64,000 nucleotides of DNA. Origin: Perca fluviatilis (taxonomy: Eukaryota > Chordata > Actinopteri > Perciformes > Percidae). The position numbers and the translations under genes are program-made. The stretch covers positions 10,152,550-10,216,549 of the forward strand of contig NC_053119.1 of the NCBI RefSeq assembly GCF_010015445.1, in the 5' to 3' direction. This document shows, piece after piece, positions 17,401 to 30,561 of this stretch (its first letter is position 1; the number at the start of each line of letters is the position of its first letter). Under the pieces are notes generated by a model. The model did no database searches. It was given only the letters and a program-made list of their open reading frames with translations, and had not been told where the DNA came from.

Positions 17401-20050
17401 CTTAAGGTCTAAAACTCAAACTGGGTCTTGCAAAGATTGTACAGAATAACAGACACACATAGAGCTGGGCAATATCAATATATTGATATTATATCGAGAT
17501 ATGAGACTAGATATCATCTTAGATTTTGGATATCGTAATATGGCATAACTTCTGCGTTTGTCTTTTAAAGGTTTAAAAGCTGCTTTTAATTTTATTTACC
17601 AGACTGTTGTAACCTTTTACCTTACTCTTTAATTCTACCTCATGTATATACATTATCATATTAATCTATTTATCAGTGTAAATATTTTGTGAAAGCAACA
17701 AGTTAACACATACAATATTGTTGGAGTGTCGAGGTATTTATCAAAATAAATATTCGTGAACTTTGTATCCTACACACAAACGCTCTTAAAACTTATTTAT
17801 ATTTATAAAACTTCTTAGTCATTTTTGCAGACCAGCACAGGATCCATTTTTTCCAATCACACGACTTAAACTCATTTTTATCATGTAACTTACAAAAATG
17901 ATTTCCAGGGCCTGGAAACCACCGTCCAATGAAAGCTGCCATCAGTCCTGGATTAATACCAATCTATAAAAAAGCAGTGCAAGTTTTTTTTAAGCTTACA
18001 AACCACAATTCATTCCTGATAGCAGTGTTTGGCTCCACTTTTTAAACAGTTGAACAGGGAATCTTACAATGACATAGTCCAGGTTGTATTCCAGCAGGTC
18101 TGGTAGAGTTTTTGTCATGACTTCCTCCTCTGACATTCCCTTGAAGCGGTCAATTTTCCTCTTAACCTTCTTGAAGCTCTCATCAATCTTCTCTTGCTTG
18201 CCATCTGCCTGAGCCTCAGTGGCCTTCTTGGGCTTAGGACCAGGTTTGGCTTTAGGTGCATTTGGGTCCTTAGGTGGCTTTGGTGCCTTGGGGACTTTTG
18301 GTGGTTTGGGAGCCTTGGGTTCCTTGGGTTGAGCTGGTCTGCCTCTCTTTTTGGCTGGGGCTACAAGAAACGTTCAGAGAGGCCATATTAAAAAGGAAGA
18401 ACTGTCCGAATCTTTCACATGCCCTTGCACTTTGTATAACTTATTGTTGACAGACTCCATCTACCTCTTGCTGTGACTTAATATTCCATCCATCCAATCC
18501 ATTTAATTCAATGTTTCGAATGTCCGAATATAGCATATTAAACTTCCTTGCATACCACAATGCAAGGAACGCTGACACTAACTTACACAAAGCTTTTCTC
18601 AAAAAAGCATGTTTACTAGTAAGCATGCTAATGTCATGCAGTATTACAAAACTTTCATCACATCTTATCAATAAGTACAATTGTGCAGACCTATTGTTTG
18701 CACGCTGAGTCAACACTTTGATACATTAAGAAATCTGGGACCTGACCCAGAACCCATATACAGTGAGGGTTTTCAAAGGGGATCATAGTACGTTTTGCCA
18801 GGTTGGCTGGTTCCTGCTGATCCATCATGGGTTCTGGATAACCCATGTGTGCCATGGCTGTCTCTCCTGGCAGCTCCTCCGGATAGTGAGACTGATGATT
18901 GTGGTTGAAGCCTGAATATTGGGCCTGGAGAGCTTGAAACTGCTGTGCAGACTGAACCCTATGAGGAAGAATAATTTAAAAAGACTGTGTGAAGTATTAA
19001 TACAACAAGTGAAATGGCAGCAGGATGTGCTGCAGGCAGAAAGTTGAGTTAGACCAGTGTGTTGTGTTATGTAACCACACTATGTAAGCACCATGCGCTT
19101 TTTTTCTGGATTTTATTGAGTGTTACACACTGATAATGCATAATTTAGTTTGTTAAAATAAACATAACCGATGCAACTGATGCACTCTCAGTCAGTTAAT
19201 CCTCATGATGGATATGTTCCATTATGATAACCTAATTATTAGGTCTGAGTTGTTAATCAGTTTATTAGATGAAGCTAATAAAAATTAGCAAACTGTATTT
19301 AATATACAGAGGCATTTAAGAGAGAGGTTTGTGTAGCTTTATGTCAATGAGAGTGAAGTATATACTAGAAACACTTTTTCATCCCCCGAATTACAGCCTA
19401 ACATAATAACCTTAATAAAAATGTAGAATTTGTTTTAAAATAGGTAGAATTTGTTGCGGGTCTGTTGTATAAGTTTGCATTAGTTTTAGCGAGGTGGACC
19501 TATACACTTGAGTGTATACCAGTTCTGAAAATGTGGAATGTGTGCATGTCTATGATACAAAAACTCTGCAGAGTTGTCTAAAACTTATTTCCACACCACA
19601 TGGAGAACCCACACTGTTGGTTCCCTGTTAAGAAAAGGTTAGTGAATCAAAGAAACTGTAGACAGAAAAGCTTTACATCATACTAAGGCCAAAGATCACT
19701 CCACCAACCAGATGTTTTTCTTTGGTTCCCCTGTATTAAACCAAAGTAAAATGCCATTGAGCTATAAAATACAAAAAATACAAAACAATATACATAGCAC
19801 TGTAAATCATCATTCACAGTGCACAACCCAAATGGCATATTATGAAAACGATGGTAAAACAAAACAAAAAAGGGGCGCACATGCTTTCATTTCTTTTTCA
19901 TCACACTTTGCCATTCAGAGGTTTGCAGATATAATCTGACTCATGGCTACATAAAGGTTTATCTCGTCTTATTGTGGTGAGGAGGAAGACTCACCACTGT
20001 TGAAGATACTCCGGGGAGACAACAGGGAATCCATTCAGCTTGTCTTCCAT
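14466..20050 (-). CDS. tdg.1: tdg copy 1: G/T mismatch-specific thymine-DNA glycosylase
   Basis: Nuclear base-excision-repair enzyme that removes T or U opposite G and, in mammals, 5-formyl- and 5-carboxylcytosine. Exons in order: 20050-19995, 18958-18792, 18360-18068, 17963-17894, 17219-17084, 16818-16736, 16645-16551, 15909-15738, 15432-15295, 14590-14466; 444 residues. ATG 20050 follows a splice acceptor, and a noncoding exon ending at about 20661 probably lies upstream. Residues 75-120 form a Lys/Pro-rich linker with PK..PK repeats. The glycosylase domain follows, with catalytic-Asn motif GINPGL (N176), PGPGNHFWKC, FTNMVA and the insertion loop PSSSARC (R311). The SUMO-site region [12 protein letters not shown] (K366) and the tail [12 protein letters not shown] match mammalian TDG. 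The residue equivalent to human His151 is Trp187. The next gene is a tandem paralogue. The .1/.2 labels follow zebrafish naming and may be swapped. Confidence 0.93.
14859..15025 (-). mobile_element. tRNA-derived SINE copy
   Basis: Minus-strand copy: ATAGCTCAGTTGGTAGAGCG head, GGGTTTGACTCCGG B box, TTTGCTGCGTGTCATTCCCC body. It lies in the last intron of tdg copy 1. Confidence 0.75.
17461..17770. mobile_element. truncated MITE-like repeat in a tdg copy 1 intron
   Basis: It begins AGAGCTGGGCAATATCAATA and is followed by the ATATCGAGATATGAG pattern seen in an abundant fish repeat family. No matching inverted end was found, so it is probably truncated. Confidence 0.4.
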
Positions 20051-20660
20051 CTTTTGGGTGGTTTGACTTTATTAAATAGATCAATATGCATATTGAGGAA
20101 ACATAGCTAGGTGATGTACGTGTAGTTTAGCATATTAAGAGTATGGCAGTGTATGAAACTGAATGCATGTGCATTGTAGACAAACTGGAGTTAGCAACAA
20201 AAGATAAACCATGGCATAAACAAAAAAAACAAACCCAAAAGATTAACCTTAAGTCAAAACACTCCTATGCAGAGGCTATTTTAGGGAAAGTATAACAGTA
20301 GATATCCTAAACACACAATTCTGCGACAACACATTTACACCTGCACCATAGCTATGCTAACTAAAAAGCTAAACCCGAATGAAAAATAGTTATCTCTTTT
20401 ACTATATTTTAAAATACACGTTTTGCAGTTTAAGTACGAGTTTGTAGCTATTTCATTTCAATCATATATGTTTCGTATTCCGGGTGAAAACATGAACGTT
20501 CTTGTTAAAAGCAATTCAATAGCAGTGCCACAAGTGCAGCTAATGTTAGCCAAAAGCTAGCAGTTCAGCTAACTTAGCATGGATGAATGGTTTCGCTTCC
20601 ACTAAGATTCCTCGCAAAGAAATTGCACACAGTTTCCCATTATATAAAACCTTAGACATA

Positions 20661-20810
20661 CCTGTTGTGGGTAAGGTTTAAATTAGTTTCTTCTGTACAT
20701 ATGACTGTTATGTTTCCATCTATCCCGTTCTTCTATTCACAACATATGAGGTGCAACAGAGGCAACAAAGACATGACAGCCCTGCCGGTCAACTTTGACA
20801 CCGGAAGATC
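20661..20810 (-). promoter_or_regulatory. likely 5' UTR exon and promoter of tdg copy 1
   Basis: On the minus strand a donor (ACAG|GTATGT) falls at about 20661, 0.6 kb upstream of the exon carrying the ATG. Copy 2 has the same donor-then-ATG-exon arrangement at 26948. The transcription start is not determinable here, so the outer boundary is a guess. Confidence 0.4.
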
Positions 20811-22881
20811 TTAAGTGTAAAACGTAGGTGTACAAAAAGACTAAAAATAAAATCTCAAACAACACAAATTACTCCAAAGGTTATATTTTAGACTGTGGGA
20901 TATTGTGACCCTTTTATTTAATAAGTATGTTTGAATATGGTGTTTGTTCTGTAAACTGCATAATAAAATCAGAAAAAACAAAACGGTACGCACCTATTTT
21001 AGCATTGGTATGAGCTGCTCGAGTTTAAATCTCTGTGAGACCTGTTTCTATTGGCTGATAGTCTGTGATGGTTATGTTTGCGGCTTGGTGCAGTTTTTAA
21101 GTATTGCATCTATTACATCTATAACTGTAACTCCTATAATACAAAACATAACAGGTTAAAGTATATTTTCAGTGTCCTTTTTGTTTTTAACACAGGATTA
21201 TATATACAAAATCACAATAATGACACAGCTCCAACTTAGGGCTTGGGTTTCAGGCTTTCAACACGTTATTGACACATCTTACACAGCCTAAAAGGTTAAA
21301 ATGGGGCTTTGCAAAATAAATCAATACAACCTGATAAGACGTCATTGGTGTTTGTTGCTTTTTACAGCAGTAATATATACATATCTTACCAAACTGTGAG
21401 CTCCCCATAAAGAAAGCAACAACAAAGATTTAAAGTTGTTTTTAAAAGGCCTAAATCATTTCCACATAGCAATGTGTTTAAGCCCAGTGCAAAACAGAAT
21501 TGCAATGCACAATTACATCTAAATGATAACAACCACTTTAATGTTGCCTGGGTCCAAAAATAGGGAATGTGTCCTTTAAATCTGTATTTTAAATACCAGT
21601 TGCTCTGTACACATTGTACCCAGACAAAAAAGGATTGATCCATTAAAACCATGTGTCATTGACATTTTGATGACAGTTTTTTTCTAGCTTTTTAAATGTT
21701 GTTTGAATGCAGGTATGCTTTATTTGAACTATGCATCAGTGTATTTAATAAACAGCTGCTGGAAATCACAGAGCTCTGAAAATAGAGCTTTCCACTCAAG
21801 AAAAAGCATTAATCATGCTTTCTGGGCTTGTGTGTTTCCTTACGTTATAGGTTCTATAAATACATACATACATACATAACAACTTCACATGAATGCTAAA
21901 AACAATAACACAATAAACATGCCAGCTTTAGAAGAGATTTAATAACTCTGTAATTACAGATTAGAAATTCCAGAGTACAATTCCCTTTTCATACAGCTGA
22001 TAAATCATAAAATGTCATTCTTTCAAAATACAAAAATAAGTCACTGGACACGTACCTTACAAAATGCAATAAATAGTGATAAAAAAGAACACCAAAAACA
22101 TGCACAGTTTGTTTGAGAGTTAGAAAATGTAACCGTTACGGGCACTTTCTCCCTTGTGCGTCACATTGCGAAGCCTCAGGAAACTGTATGACTCCTCTTT
22201 TCTTGTGGTGTCATCAGAGGGTTTCTTACCCTCATTGATGCATCATGCTACTAGTACAGCTGATATCTGGTTTCTGTTGAGCGAACCTCTCCAGCTGCAG
22301 TGGTTCCGTTTCATGTTGTCCGCTGAATGGCCTACAATGTCCATTTCTGCAAGATACCACAATACAAACCAAACAGATGGATTGTGCTGCTTGCAGAAGG
22401 CATTTATAAGTCATCAACCAGTATGTTGGAATAGTTCAGTAATTTATTTTATTTCTAGAAATCACCCAAAAGATATTTAAAAAAAAGGACCATGGCAACG
22501 TTTAATGTGTTTTCTGTCACTTACTGCAAATGATGTTCACTTAAAAAGGTGCCCTGTGGTGTTTTCTGCATGCAGTGTTACCCAAAATGTAGTGCGTGCC
22601 TTAAAATGTTTTTCGGACTGACAAATCTATGTTTACTTCCAGTATGGTTGAGGTCATTGGTTCACTTCATGTCATGGTTGTATGAAAATCAACAGACTTC
22701 TTTGAATTGCTTTGGTAATCAGTCACAGTGGTTCAGAGTTATTTACAGTTAGGGTATATGCACCTGAAACTAAGTCCAATTCCATCTAGTTCCAACTAAA
22801 TATATTTAGAACTACATGGTAACAACACTACCTGTGTGCTACAGCAGACAGGCCTGTTTCTTCTCCTCTCATCTGTCTCTT
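20811..22881. other. spacer between the two tdg genes
   Basis: About 2 kb, AT-rich, with no coding exon supported in either direction. It should contain the 3' UTR of tdg copy 2; TTTATT at 22443-22448 is AATAAA on the minus strand. A short CATA repeat lies near 21861-21878. Nothing else recognisable. Confidence 0.5.
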
Positions 22882-24577
22882 TTAGTTGGAGGAGTTGCTG
22901 CTTTGCTTTACATCCCCATGCAGCCCACTACAGCTTTCATACTCTGGATCCACCTGCTCTTCTTTGATTGCCATCCTCTTAGCATCCTCTGCAGAACAAA
23001 CGCAACATCAAGGTGTTAGATCTTCATCTCAGACATAAATATGTCAGTAAACATAAACATAAATATATCTGTAAAAATGACAAAGATGTACCCTGCTTAT
23101 GTTTCGGAAAATCCCAATAAGCAGGTATATCTTTGAAAAAAAAAGAATTGCAATCCAACTTGTTTCAACTGTACTATACAGCTAAAGGGAATTTTTTACC
23201 TTTAGCTAGCTGCAGATCGAACAAGTACTGTGTCTCTTCCACCTCGGGCCTTGGTGCCAAGCCTTTCATCTGGTCTCGCAGTTCCTTCAGCTTGATGTAG
23301 AAATGAACCTTATCCTGTGCACGGGGAAACTGGGCACAGCGGGGGCTTGATGACGGCATCAAGTAGCACACCTAGGTAAAATGAAATTTGCTATGAGGAT
23401 TGTCGTTTGTATTGTTGAGTATATTTTAAGAGTAATCCAGGTACTGTTTTAACATACCGTTTCAGTTTCTGGGATTTTGTAAGGCTGTAGACCAAAGTCG
23501 AGATTCTTTGCCTTCACACCAAAGGTTTCTTTGCAGAATATTTCATAAATACCTGACAAAATTAACAAATGTCAATACACTGTTAAACTTACCCAATGGC
23601 TGTACGAATAAGCCATCTAAACACTTTCACAAAGTAAAGTAGTTTTTAAGTGTTTTAATAACTGTACCTTTTCCATTAAAAGCTGCTATTAATGGTTTGT
23701 ATTTCTGCAGCTTGTCAAGTAACTGTCGACCTCCTTCACGAATCTCCTTACTGGGACAAAACATAAAACCAGAAAATTATTATCTAGGTTTGTTTCAAGT
23801 GACACACAAAATTACATTGGGGGTGATTTTTACCCAGAAAGTTCTCACTTATTAGAGCTTATAATTCAGTCTTAGTCTACTGTTACACTAACTTTAAATA
23901 ATTCTGTATAAAGGCGTGAACTAAAATTACTGCATTTCCATAAGCTTAATAGATCAATGCTGTTTTGTATTCACCTAGAGAGGTCCTTGCTACCAGGTGT
24001 GGTCCTCTCTACCATGTTGGTAAAGCCGATGCTATATTTCTCCGGCAGGCTTTGGTCATGCATGTAGTTGAGCTGCTCGTCAGTTAGACCAGAAAGAAAC
24101 AGACATTTCCCTGGATAGGAAAGAAGAGTTGACATTTTAGTTAGCTTAGTGGCTATCGAGGCACATCAAATACATTTTAAAACACTGGACCCAGAATTAC
24201 AGAACTTTATAGACATTGTAGCTGCACTGAATCTTCAGGACTACATCAGCACAAACATTTTTTAATATAAAACAATGTGCTCTACGGATACTGGAGAGAT
24301 AAATATTTAGTGTGATAAATGTTCTTGGGGAGCTTGAAAAATCATTGTGCACCCTGATTTTAGCAACCTCCCCCTTTGAATACCTGTCTGGCAAAAACCT
24401 CCATTGATGATACATTTTAAAATGGCATTCATACATTTTCTACAGACCCCTTAAATGTTGATATTCCCTTCAAAACTTCCAAGTTATATATATAAAAAAC
24501 ATATTTCGACATGGTACAAGTTTCAAGCATTATGTGCATTCTGTTTGATTGTTGCGGTGAAACGCTCAAGCTACATA

Positions 24578-24636
<59 letters not shown>

Positions 24637-26699
24637 AATATTCAAACCCAAGACACCATTTATATGGCTGCAAAAAATAAAAAGTTACATTACTTTAGAA
24701 AATGTCATTGTAATTCAGCCTGATGCTTTTAAGATAAGTGTTGGTGTGTATTCCCTTAAGTCAGTAATGAAATTGAATTTCAACATACAGAAATGGTTTC
24801 CTGGGTTTGGATAATGGCGTCCTTTGAAGGCTGACAATAGTCCTGGGTTAATTCCAATCTGAGGAGAAACATGAAGGTGTTACCATGGCAACAGACCTGA
24901 AAATTACAGTTTTTTGTGACTGAAACCTTACCAAATAGACACACTGTCTTTACATCTTTTTTGGTATAACTGGCACCAATTCGGTACTTATTCAAATAAA
25001 CAAATGTATTAATTCTTAATAGGTCTCCAGTATATAACTCACTATCAAAATGTCAAGATTGTAGGATATAACGTCTGGCAGGGTTTTGGCCATAACCTCA
25101 GCCACTGACATGCCGTTGAAGCGGTTGAGAGCCCTCTTGGCTTTTTTTGCCGCCTCAATCTCATTCTCCTCCTCCTGTGTCTTGCCCTCCTCCGCCTGCT
25201 GCTTAGGAGGCCGGCCTCTCTTCTTCTTCACTGGTGTCACAGCTAGCACAGAGAGAGGAGGAACATGTTGTAGATATTACTATACTAAAATACTAAAAAC
25301 TTACTTAAAAAAACAGTTTTTGGTGTGGGGGGGGAAATGACTTTGATCTATTCCATACCTTGAGGTGGACCAGCAGGCTGAGGTTGGTGCTGAACACTTG
25401 GCTCCTGCTGCTGTATTGTATGTTGGTGCTGAGGGGGGTGCAGGTGTGCAGGATGCTGCTGCTGCTGCTGCTGCTCCCTGACGTTTGGCTGGTAGGTCAG
25501 CTCCTGGTAGTGATTTTGGGCCGGGGGGTTATAGTTCTGGTAAAAAGGTTCTTGGTATACAGGTGGTTCGCGGTGGACAGACAGCTCGGCCATGACAAGC
25601 TCATCTCTGGGACCTTCTGTGTAATGGCCCGTGTTGTGATACGGCATCACATACTGAGCCTCGGGGTGCTGCTGGCTGGACTGGTACCTAGAAAAGAAAG
25701 GTTGCATGAGAGAAGTAGAGAGGAGGAGGAGGAGGAAGAAGGTTAAAGAGAGAAGGGAAACAGGACCCAGACACAGCAAGAAAGGAAAAATTATGTCTGG
25801 TGCTCAATGGGGGTGCCTGAAGAAGTGGGTACGGCAAACTTACAACACACAATACTTACAAACATACATGCGTGGATATACACCTGTTTGTATTCTCTAC
25901 AGTTCATTCAGTTTAGAGTATGTCAGTCAAGCTCTGAAAGTATTTTTCATCGCTTTATTGCGTTTGGTTGGTTTTGAGCATAGAACCTAGAACCATAGAA
26001 ACACTCACACATTGCACCCACAAACAGGTGGGACTGACCAGAATAGAATGAAGATATGAAGATACAAAAAATTGATAGGACGTCCAAAAACATTGTGAAT
26101 ATGATCAATATGAAAACAACTACAGGTCAGGCATGTGAGTGAAAATTTATTTTACAGTCATGCCCATTCTAAAATTGGCAAATAGGCTGAATAAGAGCCA
26201 CTGCAGGTGTATTTGTGAAGCCTTTAGCAAGTGATGGTTTAATTACTGCTGGATAATGTAGTAGCATGTCTAAATTTTAACATTTCAGGATATAGCCTTA
26301 AATCCGTAAATGTGTCAAACCAGCTACAGAGTACACATAACGCAATATCATAACATTGTTAAATTAACTGACAATTACATTTGCCAGTTAATTACATTTA
26401 TTGCTACATACCTGAATTATAAATCAGAGTACTCCAGATTCAATGACCATTTTATTATATGGTTATTATCATTAATGATTACACTATCACTTGCTACAAG
26501 CCTAAATGTAAAGTATACAGGTATGTATGATGTCGTGCGTCAAATGCTGTTAATTTTTCTTCATCTCATGCATGAAAATGAAGACGTCAGGGAGATAACA
26601 TGAGAAGTTTCCCATGACCCTGCCACCTCCAACACCAACTCACCACTGCTGAAAATAATCCGTAGGAACCGTCAATGATGTATACTGGTTTTCTTCCAT
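22882..26699 (-). CDS. tdg.2: tdg copy 2: thymine-DNA glycosylase paralogue with Gln-rich N-terminus and short C-terminus
   Basis: Second TDG gene, same strand. Exons in order: 26699-26644, 25687-25359, 25242-25043, 24858-24789, 24110-23975, 23750-23668, 23552-23458, 23371-23200, 22988-22882; 415 residues. Exons 1 and 4-8 have exactly the same lengths as in copy 1 (56, 70, 136, 83, 95, 172), clear evidence of tandem duplication. The core has GINPGL (N199), [39 protein letters not shown] and PSSSPRC (Ala before Arg replaced by Pro); the core looks closer to mammalian TDG than copy 1 does. The human Ala145 equivalent is Ser204, while His151 is kept (H210). The N-terminus (residues 20-128) is rich in Gln, Tyr, His and Pro with a Q6 run; KKKRGRPP near residue 135 is AT-hook-like. 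The SUMO motif IKEE (K389) is kept, but the protein ends soon after it and lacks the QWMTQSF tail. Confidence 0.93.
24580..24632. repeat. AT microsatellite
   Basis: About 26 TA units in a tdg copy 2 intron. Confidence 0.95.
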
Positions 26700-26947
26700 C
26701 TTAACTGTTGACTTATTTGAATAAATTAACATTCATTCTGCTGCCAAATGCATCAATTCAAACTGGAGATGTGAGCTATGTGGAGATTATAGCACATACG
26801 GTACATTGCTGGCACAAAGAAGACGGACGCTGCTAACGTTACAGGAAGATGGAAGGCTTTGCTAACAGCGAGCCCCGCTGTCTTCAAACCGCAAGTGACC
26901 TCTACATTAACAAAACATAAGGGTATATGAGCAAACTAACATACCTG

Positions 26948-28268
26948 TCATACATTTTGTTCTTTAGTTTTTCAAATAAGGAGACGGGGGGCTGGGAATC
27001 CTCCCAAAACAAAGACCATTTAAACGCTCAAAACGCTTTTGCGCAGGTCGGGTGAAGGCTTACCGCCACTCCTTGGTTAGGAGGTGTACTGCATGAGTAA
27101 ACTAAAATGAAAATTCAGGACGTTTAGTCACATTACACAACTATACTTTTACAACCTTACAACCAACGGCCGATTAACACTGTAACGAGCTACGTGGAAG
27201 AAGTCAAAGAGCCACAGGTAGATACATCTTCTAGTAGCTAGTAGTAGTATAAGGTAGTGTATTTACGTTCACAGATGTCATCAACCTACCCCAGTGTCTC
27301 AGTCATGATAACCCAACAAATGTAAATTAACACTAAATCAAGACTAAAACCCAGGTAACATAAATGCATAACGAAAACATTTACAGAACATCTTAAACAC
27401 TTAAACTAGGGCAGGAACCATTAATAACATAGTCCCATGATCTTTTGCACTGCAGTGCAGAACAGTCAACACAACGGCATCCTTCCTGCCGCCGGCCGTA
27501 AATAAAGCAGTACAGATTATTTGTTAATTCAAACATTATAAAACAGACACGGGGTTATAGTGCATGGTACACAGACGGTATGAGTTGATGAGAAATATCT
27601 CTAGATGGCGGCAAATCACGTATACATGAAAGCAGTGCACCAGCACGAATTTACGTCGACGAACATAACAGCCAAAGATTGTGTTTTCGTAAAGAGCAGC
27701 ACTCCACAGTTAAAAACTCTATGAAAAGGACCAATTCAAAATACACACAAATGGTGAAAACCCATATCCGAACCCTACAGATTATCCAGGGTATTATTTA
27801 CTCTCTTTTTTTTCAACGTCCCTCTTCAACTTCCTAAATTGGCACAACAATGTAAATTAAAAACATACACAGCACTGTATGTGGCTAACAAAAAAGAAGA
27901 AGCTAATGTTAGATCTACGATAGCTAGCCTACATCAACAACCAGCTTCAAAATGGTGGAATACAAAGTGTTATTTAAAAAAAAAGCAATTACAATCCACC
28001 CCAACCAATGAATTCAAAAAAGCGGAGCACACGAATGCACTTAAACCGGGGAACAGGGAACAGAATCTTAACCTTTGTGGTATCACTAAATAGAGGCAGA
28101 GTGCGAGCTCACTTTACCTAGATTATCTCCGTGTTAGCTAGCTTAACAGCTGTAGCATGACCTGCTTCTCCTGCTTGTGAGTCCCAATGACAGGCACTTG
28201 GGTTTTACGATGGTGGATATTAGCTTCTCATTGCTGCCTTTAATTACAGTCACAGTGAAATAAACAAG
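26948..28268. promoter_or_regulatory. divergent intergenic region of tdg copy 2 and uqcc6 with noncoding first exons
   Basis: A minus-strand donor (GACAG|GTATGT) at 26948 marks the end of a tdg copy 2 noncoding exon. A plus-strand donor (ACAAG|GTAAGG) at about 28268 marks the end of a noncoding first exon for uqcc6. The roughly 1.3 kb between them must contain both promoters. No TATA box or CpG-dense core stands out, and no coding sequence was found. Confidence 0.45.
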
Positions 28269-28672
28269 GTAAGGTCTTACTAGAATCGCTATATGTTAGT
28301 TTTTGTATATTGATCTGTCCCCATTTTCTGTATTTCAAACTTTTACACCTGGTAACGTTAACTGTATCGTCGGGGCTAACAACATTAGCTTTCCTGTCAC
28401 TGGATTCACTGTGCAGGTGGTTAGCCATACAGTACATGTTTGAAATGTGTACAGGCACGATATTAAAATTGTGAACTATACTTAGCTAGAAACCCTAATG
28501 GTAAGGCATACCCATACAGGATACCAGTTTTTGATGTGATTAATCATACTGACTAATTATATGACGAATAGCCCTCAAAAAGGGAGCAGACAAATTATTA
28601 GATGCGGCATATCATTTTAAATAATTTATTAATGTCTTCCTATTTCCCCCCAGATTGAGGAAGTGTGTGAAG

Positions 28673-29616
28673 ATGCCAGCCGGTGTGTCTTGGCCTCGGT
28701 ACCTGAAGATGTTAAGTGCCAGTATGCTGGCAATGTTTGCAGGAGCACAGGTCGTCCACCAGTACTACCTACCTGATCTGGTGAGGGACACAATTAACCA
28801 TTTTTTCACATTGGCCCAGTTGTGATTTCGAAATGAAATCAATAAACAAGTCTGCAAAATATTCAGATGCATTGGAATTATTATGACAATCATCAGGTTT
28901 TTGAAAAGAAAATACAAGACATCTTGCACAACTGATATATAGTTGAATTAAAACCTGATAAATATCTTGGGTGAGCTTAGAATTATGTTGCTTATATAAA
29001 TAACAGTTACATATTGAAAGTGTTGATCTCTCTCTGCCAGAGAAAGCCTAATATAGTGTCATACTGTACATACTGTGCAACTGTCTCTCGCTGTGTAGTG
29101 CTACTTTTATAACACAGGATAGTATGTGTTGTTATACAGCTGTAGTATTTTCCAGCTGTACTGTATAGCAACACGTGTTAGTATTTTTCCCACATTTCCT
29201 ATAATGCAATTTGACAGCCACCACAAGGCGGGTGTAAAAAGTGTTACTTTTACTCAAAGATGGGTTTATAGTCATACATACTCTATATATGGTATGGAGG
29301 AATCAGTCAGGGATTTTAAACCAATTTGCTTTAATTTATCAAATACTACTGTGTCAGAAGTGGTCCCAGAAAACACCAGTGACACTAAAGACAGACTTTT
29401 ACAGTTGATGTTTTAGATCACTGAAAGTTAAAAAAAAAATACCACCCAACCAAACAGTTTTTCAGTGTGTAACAGTCTTTGCTGCTGTTGTTTCAGAGTA
29501 TACCAGAGATCCCACCAAAGCCTGGGGAGCTTCAGACAGATCTGCTGGGCTACAAAGTCAGAGAAGAAGCTGCTGCTGCGTTACAGCAGCTTAAAGCTGA
29601 ACAGAAGGCGGACTGA
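28673..29616 (+). CDS. uqcc6: UQCC6 / BRAWNIN, complex III assembly micropeptide
   Basis: Small mitochondrial inner-membrane protein needed for assembly of the cytochrome bc1 complex (human C12orf73). Two coding exons, 28673-28780 and 29497-29616, give 75 residues (human 71). The start MPAGVSWPRYLKM, the single hydrophobic segment at about residues 14-32 (ending AGAQVVHQYY) and the motif IPEIPPKPGEL are diagnostic. The tail is rich in Ala, Gln and Glu, as expected of a soluble end. The ATG is the first in the exon after a pyrimidine-rich acceptor. A neighbouring tdg gene on the opposite strand matches the human chromosome 12 neighbourhood. Confidence 0.93.
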
Positions 29617-30052
29617 TAAGACATTTTACTTCCTGCGATGGACACCCTATCTATATCTATCTGTCAAGCAGACTTTGTCCAATGTTTCAGGCTGCCACTT
29701 GCCTGGAGTAAAGTAATTTCGGGGACATCTGCAAATGGATATTTTCTGTGTTTGATGGTTTCTTCTAATGGAGCAAACAGGAGTGGATTGAAATGCCACA
29801 CTGTTGGCGTCTGGCTGCTCGGATAAGGATCTTCCCTAAAACAAGATAATTTGGTTCACACAACAGTTGTTAATACACCTTCATCTTATATCGCTTCATC
29901 CCTTTTGAATGTGTTTGCATTTTCAGACCGAGTGCTGAAATATGTAAAAGAACGATCCATGAACACATGGTAACTGCTAAGGTCATTCAATAATTAAAAT
30001 GTATTTATTTTGATTGTTTTTGGTTGTTCGCTAGCAGACAAAATTAATTTGA

Positions 30053-30058
30053 AATAAA
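30053..30058 (+). terminator. poly(A) signal of uqcc6
   Basis: AATAAA about 440 bases after the uqcc6 stop codon. It is the most plausible 3' end before efcab10. Confidence 0.45.
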
Positions 30059-30561
30059 AATTTACTTAACCTTTGTCCATTACTTTGTAGTAAGTGTCAG
30101 TGCTCTCTATGGAAATACTGACAAACTTGCTAAATTAATCATTTCCAGCGTTTTGCTTCTCCCTGTATGTATTATATTATTCTAAATTAATTATTTGGGG
30201 GTTTTGGACTGTTGTTCAGACAAAAAAGCTACGTCAAAACATCACATTCAGCTTTAGGAACTTGTAATGGTTATTTTTCAGTATTTCTTTGACATTTTAG
30301 TTAACAACTAATCAGTTAAGTTAAAAATGTTAAAACGGTTCGGTTTTATCAGTATGAGGCCCTATTTATTTGTCAAAGAGGTGATTTGAAATCTGCCCTA
30401 CTGTAACTTTTACTGTGTGACTTTACGTTTAGTTTTGGTTAACATTAGGGTAAGGGTTGGGGTTAGGCTTGTAATTGTGATGGTGTGATCATGTCATTGA
30501 GTGACAAACAAGTACTAGTGTGTGCGCGTGTGTCTGTGCGCACGCACGGTGTTGGCGTATC

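Noticed and set aside
18194..18391. Plus-strand Leu/Trp/Gly-rich frame opposite tdg copy 1
   Set aside because: It is the complement of the Lys/Pro-rich exon of tdg copy 1.
25360..25746. Plus-strand Leu/Val-rich frame of 128 codons
   Set aside because: It is the complement of the Gln-rich exon of tdg copy 2.
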